From contig JAEFAZ010000001.1 in NCBI GenBank assembly GCA_016292135.1, positions 62,001 to 126,000 of the forward strand: 64,000 bases of DNA, written 5' to 3'. The notes beneath the pieces were generated by a model. It saw nothing but the letters and a program-made list of their open reading frames with translations, was not told the origin of the DNA and searched no databases. Positions 47,596 through 56,282 of the stretch are shown piece after piece. The DNA comes from Saccharofermentans sp. GTDB lineage: Bacteria > Bacillota > Clostridia > Saccharofermentanales > Saccharofermentanaceae. The position numbers were made by a program, and so were the translations under genes. Every line of letters begins with the position of its first letter. The stretch's first letter is position 1.

Positions 47596-49005
47596 ATGAG
47601 CGGTATTTTCGGATGTATCGACACAAAAGGTAAATTGGATGAGGTCGCAAAGACCGCATACTACGGGATCTTTTCCCTGCAGCACAGGGGACAGGAGTCC
47701 GCAGGCATAGCGATCAACGACCGCGGAGCATTTATTGTCCATAAGGGCAACGGCCTGGTAACTGACGTATTTGACGACATTACCCTGTCAGCTCTCGAAG
47801 GCTGTGCTGCAGTTGGACATGCCAGAGGCGGATCCCCCAAGGATTCCGGCAATGATGCGATCCAGCCGATACATATCAAATCACGCGTCGGTAATATCGC
47901 TCTCGTAGTCGATTCCGTTATCCATAATGAGAATGCTATCAGGGATGAACTCAAGAATGTCGGTGCAATCTTCCAGACGAACACCGATTCCGAGATCATC
48001 CTTTCTTTGTTCTCGCGCAACCGTGTCAGGACAGAGACCTGTGAAGAAGCCATCGCCAAGACCTGTGAGGAGATCAGGGGCGTTTATGCCATGACCTTCA
48101 TGACCGAGGACAAGATCATCGGTGTCAGGGATCCCTTCGGATTAAGGCCTCTCGTTCTTGGTAAGAAGGATGACATGTATATCCTGTCTTCGGAATCCTG
48201 TGCTCTTGATGCACTGGATGCCGAGTTCATTAGAGACGTTGATCCCGGCGAGATCGTTTCCATCAGCAGCGAGGGAGTTAGCTCAACATACTTCGGCGGC
48301 TGCAAGGGCGACCATAAGGAAGGCAAGGTCTGTGTTTTCGAGTATGTATATGTCGCAAGGCCAGACAGCGTTATCGACAACATGAACGTTTTCGAGTCCC
48401 GTGTAAGAGTCGGAAGACGTCTTGCAAAGGAGCAGCCCTGTGATTGTGATATCGTTATCGGCGCACCTGATTCCGGTAACCCTGCCGCTATCGGATATGC
48501 CGAGGGCATGGGCGTGCCTTACGGTGCAGGTCTTCTCAAGAACCGTTATGTCGGAAGGACCTTTATCAAGAGCACACAGCAGCAAAGAGAGCTTGCCGTA
48601 AGGATGAAGTTCTCTGTCCTTAAGACTGCCGTTGCAGGCAAGAGGGTTTGTATCGTTGACGACTCTCTCGTCAGAGGAACCACGACCAAGCACATCATTT
48701 CATTCCTTAGGGAGAATGGAGCCAAGGAAGTACATCTGCGTCTTGCTTCACCTCCGGTCAGATTCCCCTGCTGTTACGGTGTAAACGCTTCCAAGGGCGA
48801 GGAGCTTCCTGCAAGTTTCATGTCCGTTGAGGATATCTGCAAGATGATCGGCGCCGATTCGCTCGGATATATCAGCCTTGAATCTCTCAGGGATTCCCTT
48901 GAAGGCATCAGCTGCGGAGTATGCTCTGCATGTTTTGACGGTAATTTCATCGCAGGTCTTCCTGAGGAAACAGACGATTCCGTACACGAAGTCAAGTATC
49001 AGTAA
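47596..49005 (+). CDS. purF: Amidophosphoribosyltransferase PurF with degenerate glutaminase site
   Basis: PurF makes phosphoribosylamine from PRPP. The 469-residue protein keeps the C-terminal PRPP motif VCIVDDSLVRGTTT, and cysteines in VCVFEYVY, FPCCYG and CSACF match the usual iron-sulphur ligand places. In the N-terminal glutaminase domain the catalytic Cys is Ser (MSGIFG instead of CGIFG). GHxRYST reads GHARGGS, and the HNGNLVN loop reads VVDSVIHN. HRGQESAGI and TDSEI remain. Glutamine should not be hydrolysed, so ammonia or a separate glutaminase would be needed. Clear AGGTGA ribosome-binding site; next gene purN after 12 bases. Confidence 0.9.
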   Translation: MSGIFGCIDTKGKLDEVAKTAYYGIFSLQHRGQESAGIAINDRGAFIVHKGNGLVTDVFDDITLSALEGCAAVGHARGGSPKDSGNDAIQPIHIKSRVGNIALVVDSVIHNENAIRDELKNVGAIFQTNTDSEIILSLFSRNRVRTETCEEAIAKTCEEIRGVYAMTFMTEDKIIGVRDPFGLRPLVLGKKDDMYILSSESCALDALDAEFIRDVDPGEIVSISSEGVSSTYFGGCKGDHKEGKVCVFEYVYVARPDSVIDNMNVFESRVRVGRRLAKEQPCDCDIVIGAPDSGNPAAIGYAEGMGVPYGAGLLKNRYVGRTFIKSTQQQRELAVRMKFSVLKTAVAGKRVCIVDDSLVRGTTTKHIISFLRENGAKEVHLRLASPPVRFPCCYGVNASKGEELPASFMSVEDICKMIGADSLGYISLESLRDSLEGISCGVCSACFDGNFIAGLPEETDDSVHEVKYQ

Positions 49006-49017
49006 AGGTAGATAAGA

Positions 49018-49641
49018 ATGAGAATCGCAGTCTTTGTATCCGGTGGCGGAACCAATCTTCAGGCGATAATAGATAAGATCAAAGACGGTTACCTTTCCGA
49101 TATAGATATCGGACTGGTGCTGTCATCTTCTCCTGACGCATATGCTCTTACAAGAGCCAAAGATAACAATATCCCGGCTGTCGTAATGAGATCCAGGGAC
49201 TATCCTTCTGTCGAAGAATGGGATTCGGAAGTCCTGAAGGCCGTTGAAGAAGCAGGCTGTGAGCTTATAGTGCTCGCAGGCTACCTGTCTTTGCTGGGAC
49301 CTAAGACCGTGAAGAAGTTCTCCAACAGGATAATCAATATCCATCCGGCTTTGATCCCTGCTTTCTGCGGTGAGGGCATGTACGGAATCAGACCGCATGT
49401 CGCTGCGCTGGCAAGAGGCGTCAAGGTATCGGGCGCAACAGTCCACTTCGTTAACGAGGAATACGATTCCGGTCCCATCATCCTGCAGAAGACTGTCGAT
49501 GTCCTTCCTGACGATACGCCGGAAGTGCTGCAGCAGAGGATAATGAAAGAATGCGAGCAGGTGATACTGCCCAAGGCGATAAGGCTCATAGCCGACGGAC
49601 AGGTCACGATCGAAAACAACATAGCCAAAGTAAAAGATTAA
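49018..49641 (+). CDS. purN: Phosphoribosylglycinamide formyltransferase PurN
   Basis: PurN adds the first formyl group in purine synthesis from 10-formyl-tetrahydrofolate. The 207-residue protein has IAVFVSGGGTNLQAII, LAGYLSLLGP, and INIHPALIPAF with the catalytic Asn and His. The third catalytic residue (Asp) lies in VHFVNEEYDSGPII. Length typical. It is the middle gene of the purine unit, 17 bases before the PurO-like gene. Confidence 0.97.
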   Translation: MRIAVFVSGGGTNLQAIIDKIKDGYLSDIDIGLVLSSSPDAYALTRAKDNNIPAVVMRSRDYPSVEEWDSEVLKAVEEAGCELIVLAGYLSLLGPKTVKKFSNRIINIHPALIPAFCGEGMYGIRPHVAALARGVKVSGATVHFVNEEYDSGPIILQKTVDVLPDDTPEVLQQRIMKECEQVILPKAIRLIADGQVTIENNIAKVKD

Positions 49642-49658
49642 TACAGGAGGATGTCACT

Positions 49659-50372
49659 ATGGAAAAGAAGAATCTCTTCGATTATGTAAAGAGCAACGAG
49701 TATCCGGGCCGCGGTATCGTTATCGGAAAGAGCGCATGCGGTAAGTATGCCGTAACAGGCTACTTCATCATGGGAAGATCGGTAAACTCAAGGAACAGAG
49801 TTTTCGTTCCCACGGCTGACGGTATCAAGACCGAGGCTTTCGATCCTTCAAAGCTCACGGATCCCCATCTTATCATCTATTCACCCGTAAGAGTCCTTGG
49901 CAACAAGACCATCGTTACCAACGGTGACCAGACGGATACCATTTACGAGCAGATGGATAAGCAGCAGACATTCGAGCAGGCTTTGAGAAGCCGTGAATTC
50001 GAAGATGACGCTCCTAATTACACCCCCAGGATCTCCGGCATCCTCCACATCGAGAACAATACATTCAACTATGCTATGTCCATCCTGAAGAGTGCTGACG
50101 GCAACCCTGATTCATGTGAGAGACATACTTTCACATACACGAATCCCCTTGCAGGCGACGGCAGGATCATCCACACCTACATCGGCAACGGAAATCCTCT
50201 TCCGAGCTTTGAGGGCGAACCCGTTAAGGTTTCGATCGACGGTGACATCGATTCGTTTACAAACGATCTCTGGAACGCTCTTAACGAAGACAACAAGGTA
50301 TCTCTCTTCGTCCGCTTCATCGATATTGCCACTGGTGAAGCAGAGACAAGGATCGTAAATAAAAACGTTTAA
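49659..50372 (+). CDS. purO: IMP cyclohydrolase, PurO-like
   Basis: A 237-residue protein of the IMP cyclohydrolase family first known from archaea (PurO), which closes the ring of FAICAR to give IMP. The start NEYPGRGIVIGKSACGKYAVTGYFIMGRS and the pattern SRNRVF, PRISGIL and IHTYIGNGNPLPSFEGEP fit the family. The following gene is an AICAR transformylase without its own cyclohydrolase domain, which makes the assignment strong. The ATG at 49659 has ACAGGAGG upstream. Confidence 0.85.
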   Translation: MEKKNLFDYVKSNEYPGRGIVIGKSACGKYAVTGYFIMGRSVNSRNRVFVPTADGIKTEAFDPSKLTDPHLIIYSPVRVLGNKTIVTNGDQTDTIYEQMDKQQTFEQALRSREFEDDAPNYTPRISGILHIENNTFNYAMSILKSADGNPDSCERHTFTYTNPLAGDGRIIHTYIGNGNPLPSFEGEPVKVSIDGDIDSFTNDLWNALNEDNKVSLFVRFIDIATGEAETRIVNKNV

Positions 50373-50396
50373 TACATTTAGGAGGGTTATATAAAA

Positions 50397-51578
50397 ATGT
50401 CTAGTGAAATGGAATTAAAGTACGGTTGTAATCCCAACCAGAAGCCGTCCAGAGTCTTTATGTCTGACGGCACAGAGCTTCCTTTTGAGGTGCTGAACGG
50501 CCGCCCCGGTTACATCAATCTCCTTGATGCTTTCAACGGCTGGCAGCTCGTATCCGAACTCAAGCGTGCAACCGGACTTCCCAGTGCGACTTCTTTCAAG
50601 CACGTATCTCCTGCAGGTGCCGCAGTAGGCAAGCCCCTGTCCGATACAGAGAAGGCTATCTACTTTGTAGATGACCTGGGTGAGCTTTCTCCCATCGCCT
50701 GCGCTTACGCAAGAGCAAGAGGCGCTGACAGAATGAGTTCTTTCGGTGACTTCGTATCTTTGTCAGATACATGTGATGCGATCACGGCAACAATGCTCAA
50801 GAGAGAAGTATCCGACGGTATCATCGCTCCTGATTACACAGATGAGGCTCTCGAGATCTTGAAGTCCAAGAGAAAGGGTACATACTGCATCCTTAAGATG
50901 GATCCTGATTATGTTCCCAACCCCGTTGAGACCAAGCAGGTATTCGGTGTTACGTTCGAGCAGGGAAGAAACAACCTCGTTGTTAACACAGAGAGCCTTG
51001 CAAACGTTGTTACGGCAAAGAAGGATATTCCTGACGATAAGAAGATCGACCTCATGATCGCGCTTATCACATTGAAGTATACACAGTCCAACTCCGTATG
51101 CTTCGTTAAGGACGGACAGGCTATCGGTATCGGTGCCGGCCAGCAGTCCAGGATCCACTGCACGAGGATCGCAGGAAACAAGGCTGACAACTGGTGGCTG
51201 AGACAGAACCCTAAGGTTTTGAACCTTCCTTTCAGAGATGACATCGGCCGTCCCGACAGAGACAATACGATCGATATCTACATCTCCGACGATTATATGG
51301 ATGTATTAGCAGAAGGCACATGGCAGAAGTTCTTCACAGAGTGCCCCGCACCTCTTACACGCGAAGAGAAGAAGGAATGGATCGCTCAGAATACTGACGT
51401 ATCTTTGGGCTCCGATGCATTCTTCCCCTTCGGCGACAATATCGAGCGGGCTTATAAGAGCGGCGTGCGTTATGTTGTTGAACCCGGCGGATCCGTCCGT
51501 GACGACCAGGTCATCGAGACTTGCGACAAGTTCGGTATTGCAATGGCATTTAACGGCATCAGACTTTTCCACCACTGA
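50397..51578 (+). CDS. AICAR transformylase, single-domain form
   Basis: A 393-residue enzyme that formylates AICAR in the second-last step of IMP synthesis. It carries the catalytic SFKHVSPAGAAVG (Lys-His), AYARARGADRMSSFGDF and IGAGQQSRIHCTRIAG. Bifunctional PurH is about 510-530 residues with an N-terminal cyclohydrolase (MGS) domain; that domain is absent here. The preceding PurO-like gene supplies the missing step. GGAGGGT lies about 10 bases before the ATG. Confidence 0.93.
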   Translation: MSSEMELKYGCNPNQKPSRVFMSDGTELPFEVLNGRPGYINLLDAFNGWQLVSELKRATGLPSATSFKHVSPAGAAVGKPLSDTEKAIYFVDDLGELSPIACAYARARGADRMSSFGDFVSLSDTCDAITATMLKREVSDGIIAPDYTDEALEILKSKRKGTYCILKMDPDYVPNPVETKQVFGVTFEQGRNNLVVNTESLANVVTAKKDIPDDKKIDLMIALITLKYTQSNSVCFVKDGQAIGIGAGQQSRIHCTRIAGNKADNWWLRQNPKVLNLPFRDDIGRPDRDNTIDIYISDDYMDVLAEGTWQKFFTECPAPLTREEKKEWIAQNTDVSLGSDAFFPFGDNIERAYKSGVRYVVEPGGSVRDDQVIETCDKFGIAMAFNGIRLFHH

Positions 51579-51600
51579 TATAAACAATACAAATCTTGAT

Positions 51601-51626
51601 AAGGGCGCCTTACGGGCGCCCTTTAG
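51601..51626 (+). terminator. GC-rich hairpin after the purine operon
   Basis: AAGGGCGCC and GGCGCCCTT form a perfect 9-bp stem with a 5-base loop. Only CTTTAG follows, so the T-run is weak. It may act as a partial terminator, letting some transcripts read into the next gene. Confidence 0.6.
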
Positions 51627-51649
51627 TCTACAAAGAGCAGGAGGTTATT

Positions 51650-52150
51650 ATGGCAGAAAACGAAAAAACTACAGCAACCGCAGATAAGAAGGTCAAGTTG
51701 TCCGACCTTTCAAAAATGTCGGATCACGATCTCCTCGTCGAACTCGTAAGGAGCCAGAAGAAGACAGAGACCAAGACCAACATCCTTTCCCTGATCCTGG
51801 CCATATTCGTTCTTATAGTTGCCTTGGGATTATGCATCGTTGTCCCCAAGGTCGTGTTTACGATCGATAACATCAATAATACGATCACCGGTATCGACAA
51901 GGCCGTTACAAACTTCTCAACGGGACTTACCGATATGCAGACAGCGTTGGGTGAAGCTCAGGGAAGTATCGACGGCATCGATGAGATGGTCGGAAATGTC
52001 AACAAGCTCGTTGTCGAAAATACGGAGAACGCATCCAATGCGATCGATAATCTGTCGAATGTCGATATCGAGACCTTGAACGAGTCGATAAAGAACCTGC
52101 ATGACATAGTCGAGCCTCTTGCCAATTTCTTTAACAAGATGCCTCACTGA
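51650..52150 (+). CDS. Single-pass membrane protein with coiled-coil extracytoplasmic part
   Basis: An unrecognised 166-residue protein. It has a short charged N-terminal region with MSDHDLLVELVRSQKK, one membrane helix (about residues 44-65) and a C-terminal region rich in Asn, Ile and Asp. Hydrophobic residues there are spaced as in a coiled coil (TIDNINNTITGIDKAVTNF onward). The ATG at 51650 is preceded by CAGGAGG. It resembles small anchored coiled-coil proteins in general only; no function is assigned. Confidence 0.7.
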   Translation: MAENEKTTATADKKVKLSDLSKMSDHDLLVELVRSQKKTETKTNILSLILAIFVLIVALGLCIVVPKVVFTIDNINNTITGIDKAVTNFSTGLTDMQTALGEAQGSIDGIDEMVGNVNKLVVENTENASNAIDNLSNVDIETLNESIKNLHDIVEPLANFFNKMPH

Positions 52151-52178
52151 CGGGTTTACTGATCAAACAGGAATCGAG

Positions 52179-52206
52179 GCTGCCCTGACTGGGCAGCTTT
52201 TCATTT
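52179..52206. terminator. Intrinsic terminator after the coiled-coil protein gene
   Basis: GCTGCCC and GGGCAGC form a 7-bp stem with loop TGACT, followed by TTTT. It lies between convergent genes and overlaps the last codons of plsC. Confidence 0.8.
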
Positions 52207-52923
52207 GTTTTCCTTTTTCGAAAGGTCATATGGCGCAAGGCTCTCTCTTACCATCTCGCCCAGCTCGACTGTGGTCTTCCCGGCGGGGTTAATGACCCTT
52301 AACACCTTGATGTCGACTTCAGTCTTTTTGAAGGGAGTGTTCTTGTGGATCTTTTCGGTCCCGTCGATGCCGACGACAACAACGGGACAGCCGGTCTTGA
52401 GCGCGATCTTGAAGACTCCGTTATGGAAGGGCAGAAGGCTCCCGTTGAAGCTGCGTTTGCCTTCGGGATATACGCCTACCGACACCTCTCCGCACCTGAT
52501 GAGGTCTGCTGCGGCATTGATGACTCTCATAGACTGTCTGGGGTTCGACCTGTCGATGCCCATGAAACAGATGCGTCTGACATATTTGCCGAATATCGGC
52601 ACATTAAAGTTTTCGGGCTTGGAAATGAATGACAGGTTGGAATCACCGAAAATGTGCCAGGATAGGAGCGGGTCGAAGTTGGACCTGTGGTTGCCTACGA
52701 AAAGGTAGGAAGACTTGGGGATCTGCTCCTTGCCGTGAACACTTATCTTGATCCTGAGGAAGAATACGGCGACAGCAGTGCAGAAATAGAGAAGACCGCG
52801 GTAAAAGCGGCTGTCCTTATCGTAAAACTTTTCTCTGTCGATGGGCAGCGATACAAGCCACAGGAACAGTATGAAAAGCAGTATAAGTGCAAGTATGGAA
52901 AGTAATATATATAAGATTATCAT
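52201..52923 (-). CDS. plsC: 1-acyl-sn-glycerol-3-phosphate acyltransferase
   Basis: PlsC adds the second acyl chain in phosphatidic acid synthesis at the membrane. The 240-residue protein has an N-terminal hydrophobic helix, the catalytic NHRSNFD (H-x4-D) motif, FMGIDRSNPRQSM and GVYPEGKRSFNG as the substrate-binding EGxRS motif. Typical length. It is the last gene of a minus-strand unit, 2 bases after the flavin reductase gene. Confidence 0.95.
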   Translation of the reverse strand: MIILYILLSILALILLFILFLWLVSLPIDREKFYDKDSRFYRGLLYFCTAVAVFFLRIKISVHGKEQIPKSSYLFVGNHRSNFDPLLSWHIFGDSNLSFISKPENFNVPIFGKYVRRICFMGIDRSNPRQSMRVINAAADLIRCGEVSVGVYPEGKRSFNGSLLPFHNGVFKIALKTGCPVVVVGIDGTEKIHKNTPFKKTEVDIKVLRVINPAGKTTVELGEMVRESLAPYDLSKKENK

Positions 52924-52925
52924 CC

Positions 52926-53534
52926 TTAAGACTTATCCTTCATTCTTCTTTCTAACACTTCCGGAGCTGCAACTGAATAGCCGAAAAAGCCGAGTTTTTC
53001 ACCAAGCAGGAAATATTCCCCGTGATTATATGCCACGAGACCCGCCTTATCAAGGCAGACCTTGCCGTTATCGTCCATCAGATAGGAGTCGCATGTTACC
53101 GCAACGACCTCGGCAAGGAACATGTCGTGTGAGCCCAGTTCTATGACGTCTTTGACCTTACAGGATAAGGACAGGGGGGATTCGGTTATGGCAACAGCCT
53201 TTTCGAGGCCCTTGGCAGTATATGAATTAAGCCCGCATTTGCTGAATTTGTCGACATCGCGGCCGGATCTTACGCCGCAGAAGTCACATGACTTTGCAAG
53301 AGCTTTGTTTACCAGATTGATGACGAATTCACCGGATTCGGAGATCATCTCATGGGAGAGCCTTGACTTGCGGAGTGATATGGAGACCATGGGCGGTTCG
53401 GAATTGATGGTGCCTGCCCATGCAACAGTGCATATATTGCGTTCGCCCTTGTCGGAAGATGAAGATATCATCACCACCGGTACCGGATTAAGCGAAGTGG
53501 AAATACCAAGATCTGTCTTATCGTGTTTTGCCAT
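52926..53534 (-). CDS. Flavin reductase family protein
   Basis: A 202-residue FMN-binding split-barrel protein of the flavin reductase-like family. Motifs: NPVPVVMISSSSDKGERNICTVAW, PPMVSISLRKSRLSHEMI and GEFVINL. The family uses NAD(P)H to reduce FMN or acts as a flavoprotein with other substrates, which cannot be told here. An AGGAG ribosome-binding site precedes the ATG. It lies 18 bases after the GNAT-Ogt gene. Confidence 0.9.
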   Translation of the reverse strand: MAKHDKTDLGISTSLNPVPVVMISSSSDKGERNICTVAWAGTINSEPPMVSISLRKSRLSHEMISESGEFVINLVNKALAKSCDFCGVRSGRDVDKFSKCGLNSYTAKGLEKAVAITESPLSLSCKVKDVIELGSHDMFLAEVVAVTCDSYLMDDNGKVCLDKAGLVAYNHGEYFLLGEKLGFFGYSVAAPEVLERRMKDKS

Positions 53535-53552
53535 TATCTGTCTCCTGTCGTA

Positions 53553-54620
53553 TCAGTTGTTATCGCCGTTAAGCGGGATTATGTAAGAGAATGTCTCGTG
53601 TGTCAGAAGAAAATCCTTGATGTCGAGACCGGCTGCAAAGCCTACCAGCGTTCCGTCCTTGCCGATGACCCTGTGGCAGGGGATTATCACCGGATAGGGG
53701 TTGTCGGAACAGGCTGCGCCAACTGCGCGGGTGAGCTTTCTTGCTTCCGAAGGGGAAGAGGATATGTCCTTGGCTATGTCCTCGTAAGACCTCATGTTGC
53801 CGTAAGAGATCCTGGTTAATGCTTCCCAGACCTTGCGCTGGAAGGGAGTAGCCGCAGACAGATCATATCTTACAGTAAAGGCAGACCGCTTCTTGTCAAA
53901 ATATTCAGTGAGCTCGCGGTAGGCTTTCCATACTTCCTGAGGAAGAGTCTCGCCGGAACTGTCGTCAAGCTTATAAAGATCGTCCTTGTTGTTAAGGAGC
54001 CTGCCTGATGCGTCAAGGAATCCCGACTGCATGGCAACATCTCTTGCGAAAGGATCTTCGACCGGATCACCGTAATGCAGGAGATAGAGGCGGTCGATCA
54101 TCTCAGGACCGCCGCCGACAACGACGACGCCGAGAGGGAAAGGAACGAAGCAGTAGTTATATCCGCGGTAATCGGGACGCAGAAGACAGAAGAGCCCTGC
54201 ATCCTCAAAGCCTGTTTCAGTCTCGATCTCATCCTTAAGCACCGCTTCCTGGATGAAGCCTTCTTCGAGCAGTATGTTTTCGAGATATAGATTGCTGCCG
54301 TAGAGTATAATACTGATCTTATGGATGTTTTCCCTGATAAAACACCTGTTGAGGACAGACATAAGGATCTCTTTGGCATTGCTTTCGCCTTCGCCGGTTA
54401 CAGAAAGACTTATGTTGGCGTTAGGGGCCAGTGCTGAATATCTGATTTTTACAAGACCTGTTATGTCGTTTCCTGACAAGGCAACGATATACTTGCGGTC
54501 AGAAGACTCCGAACATGCGCGGAGTTCGTTTTCGGCAGCAGTGATGTTGCCCTTGATGAGACCTGACTTCGAAAGGGCTTTGGCATCATGGATATGAGCC
54601 CGCCTTGTTTCAATTGCCAT
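53553..54620 (-). CDS. ogt: GNAT-like domain fused to O6-methylguanine-DNA methyltransferase
   Basis: A 355-residue fusion. The C-terminal part is Ogt/MGMT, which removes alkyl groups from O6-guanine in DNA onto its own cysteine: TPFQRKVWEALTRISYG, and the active-site motif IIPCHRVIG with C315, then GFAAGLDIKDFLLTHE. The N-terminal part, residues 1 to about 160, reads like a GNAT acyltransferase (SNLYLENILLEEGFIQEAV). The middle (170-250) resembles a divergent Ogt N-terminal domain. The ATG at 54620 follows GGAGGAG and lies inside the end of the preceding gene. The substrate of the GNAT part is unknown. Confidence 0.85.
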   Translation of the reverse strand: MAIETRRAHIHDAKALSKSGLIKGNITAAENELRACSESSDRKYIVALSGNDITGLVKIRYSALAPNANISLSVTGEGESNAKEILMSVLNRCFIRENIHKISIILYGSNLYLENILLEEGFIQEAVLKDEIETETGFEDAGLFCLLRPDYRGYNYCFVPFPLGVVVVGGGPEMIDRLYLLHYGDPVEDPFARDVAMQSGFLDASGRLLNNKDDLYKLDDSSGETLPQEVWKAYRELTEYFDKKRSAFTVRYDLSAATPFQRKVWEALTRISYGNMRSYEDIAKDISSSPSEARKLTRAVGAACSDNPYPVIIPCHRVIGKDGTLVGFAAGLDIKDFLLTHETFSYIIPLNGDNN

Positions 54621-56001
54621 AAAGCTCCTCCAGTGAATAATCATCCTTGGCGCCGAAATCCTTGAAATAATTCTTCGTAGCGGAGAAAACGGGGTCGCAG
54701 TCGTCGGCGGGGACGAATTCCGCATTGTCCAGTATCTGTCTTAATATGTATGCTGTCTGACCGAAAGAAGGGTCATCATCGATCGAATCCCACAAGGCGC
54801 TGTTTCTAGTTACAGGGAAGAAGCCGGAGCGCAGCTCAAGCCTCTGGATCAACATCTGGGCATCGGGATCAAAGGATATGAAAGAAGCGAAATCGCACGC
54901 GAGCTTTCCGTTCTCAGATCCTGTCCTGACACAGAGGGGATAGACATGGACGTTTGCGGGAGACTGGTTATCCGCGTCATAAGAGGGGAGGAAGAGCGTA
55001 TATATCTTGGAAGGATAATATGCTTCCCAGGTCTTGAGAGATGCAGAAGAAGAGACCCAGAGCGCACACTGCCTGGAATATACGGGCGATGCACCGTTCT
55101 GATCCCTGTCGGCCGAAAAGCCGTTCTCGTAAAGACTGCCTATAAACTCCATCTCATCGTTGAATATGTATTTTGCGGATGCCGGAGTGGACTTGTATTC
55201 CTCATTCAGCATGTAAGACGTTCTCATGCCGTGATTAAAAGTGCTGCCGATATAAGGGAAGAGGTCACTTGCCGACATCAGCGGGATAACACCGGGATAT
55301 TCGGTCTTTATCGCCGTAAGATATTCCTCGAGGTCAGTACATGAATAAACGACCGGAGGACGCCCTGAAGCCGGGATGTAATCGCTGTTTCCGACGATGA
55401 TCTCGGCAGACATCGTATGGGGGATCCCGTAGGATACTCCGTCTTTGATGCACTGCATGGCGCAGTTTGAATAGATCCTGTCGTTGTCGTAGGAATTATC
55501 GGAACCCGTAAATTCGTTTACAGGCATGACGAGCCCGGATCTTACCGCGTCGTTGATATCGGCTGCCAGGAACAGATCCGGCTTGATGCCGCTTTCTTCC
55601 ATGCTCTTAAGGGCGGAAGACGTCATTCCTTCATCTGATGTAAGAGTCGTGTTGATGATGAAATCGGGATTGACGGAAGACAATGATTCCAGATCGAAGT
55701 TCATTCCGTTATAAGAACTGTCCCATAGTTTATTTTTCTTGGCATAATACATGGAAGCCAGGTATCTTACGGTTGATTCCTGATAAGGAAGAGCAACGTT
55801 TAAGGTCATGAGCTCCGGCTCATAAGCAGAACTGCCGGATGTGCTTGCTGAGGTTTCCTCTTTATCGGAGTCATCCGGTGCAGGGATATCCGGAATAGAG
55901 GTCTTGTCCGGTCTGCAGGCCGCGAAAAGCATCATTACGACAGATACTGCCGTAACGGCTCCGATAAGTCTGATCGCGGAAGATATGCCTGCTCTTGTCA
56001 T
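54610..56001 (-). CDS. Extracellular solute-binding protein-like lipoprotein
   Basis: A 463-residue lipoprotein (lipobox LFAACRPD) with an acidic Ser/Thr linker and a periplasmic-binding-protein type fold of the sugar-binding (MalE-like) kind: LNVALPYQESTVRYLASMYY, KPDLFLAADINDAVRSGLVMPVNEF, and a C-terminal CALWVSSSASLKTWEAYYPSKIYTLFLPSYDADNQ. No ABC permease or ATPase gene is adjacent. The ATG at 56001 was chosen because GAGGTG lies 9 bases before it. It overlaps the GNAT-Ogt gene by 11 bases. The ligand is unknown. Confidence 0.8.
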   Translation of the reverse strand: MTRAGISSAIRLIGAVTAVSVVMMLFAACRPDKTSIPDIPAPDDSDKEETSASTSGSSAYEPELMTLNVALPYQESTVRYLASMYYAKKNKLWDSSYNGMNFDLESLSSVNPDFIINTTLTSDEGMTSSALKSMEESGIKPDLFLAADINDAVRSGLVMPVNEFTGSDNSYDNDRIYSNCAMQCIKDGVSYGIPHTMSAEIIVGNSDYIPASGRPPVVYSCTDLEEYLTAIKTEYPGVIPLMSASDLFPYIGSTFNHGMRTSYMLNEEYKSTPASAKYIFNDEMEFIGSLYENGFSADRDQNGASPVYSRQCALWVSSSASLKTWEAYYPSKIYTLFLPSYDADNQSPANVHVYPLCVRTGSENGKLACDFASFISFDPDAQMLIQRLELRSGFFPVTRNSALWDSIDDDPSFGQTAYILRQILDNAEFVPADDCDPVFSATKNYFKDFGAKDDYSLEELYGN

Positions 56002-56067
56002 ATTATGATTCACCTCAGATTTATTATAACATTAAGAGTCATTTTGACTTAAAATAGTTGGCAAGAC

Positions 56068-56096
56068 TTGACAGAAAAAATGAAGACTTGTATATT
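56068..56096 (+). promoter_or_regulatory. Strong SigA-type promoter of the tRNA-Thr gene
   Basis: TTGACA (56068-56073) and TATATT (56091-56096) are separated by 17 bases. The tRNA begins 16 bases after the -10 element. Confidence 0.85.
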
Positions 56097-56111
56097 TTAT
56101 AGGCTATTCAC

Positions 56112-56186
56112 GCCAAAGTGGCTCAGGGGTAGAGCAATTCACTCGTAATGAATAGGTCGTGGGTTCGATTCCCACCTTTGGCTCCA
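56112..56186 (+). tRNA. tRNA-Thr (anticodon CGT)
   Basis: The acceptor stem GCCAAAG pairs with CTTTGGC. The D arm is GCTCAGGGGTAGAGC. The anticodon stem ATTCA/TGAAT encloses the loop CTCGTAA with anticodon CGT, which reads ACG. The T arm is GTGGG TTCGATT CCCAC. The CCA end is encoded. All stems pair correctly. Confidence 0.97.
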
Positions 56187-56193
56187 TAGAAGA

Positions 56194-56226
56194 CCGCATT
56201 TCGATTTTTGAAATGCGGCTTTTTTT
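56194..56226 (+). terminator. Intrinsic terminator after tRNA-Thr
   Basis: CCGCATTTC and GAAATGCGG form a perfect 9-bp stem with a 7-base loop, followed by CTTTTTTT. It lies 8 bases after the tRNA. Confidence 0.92.
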
Positions 56227-56282
56227 CGAAAAGAATAAGGGCCGCCCTGAAGCAGCCCTATAAGATCCAAGTTACTGAATTA

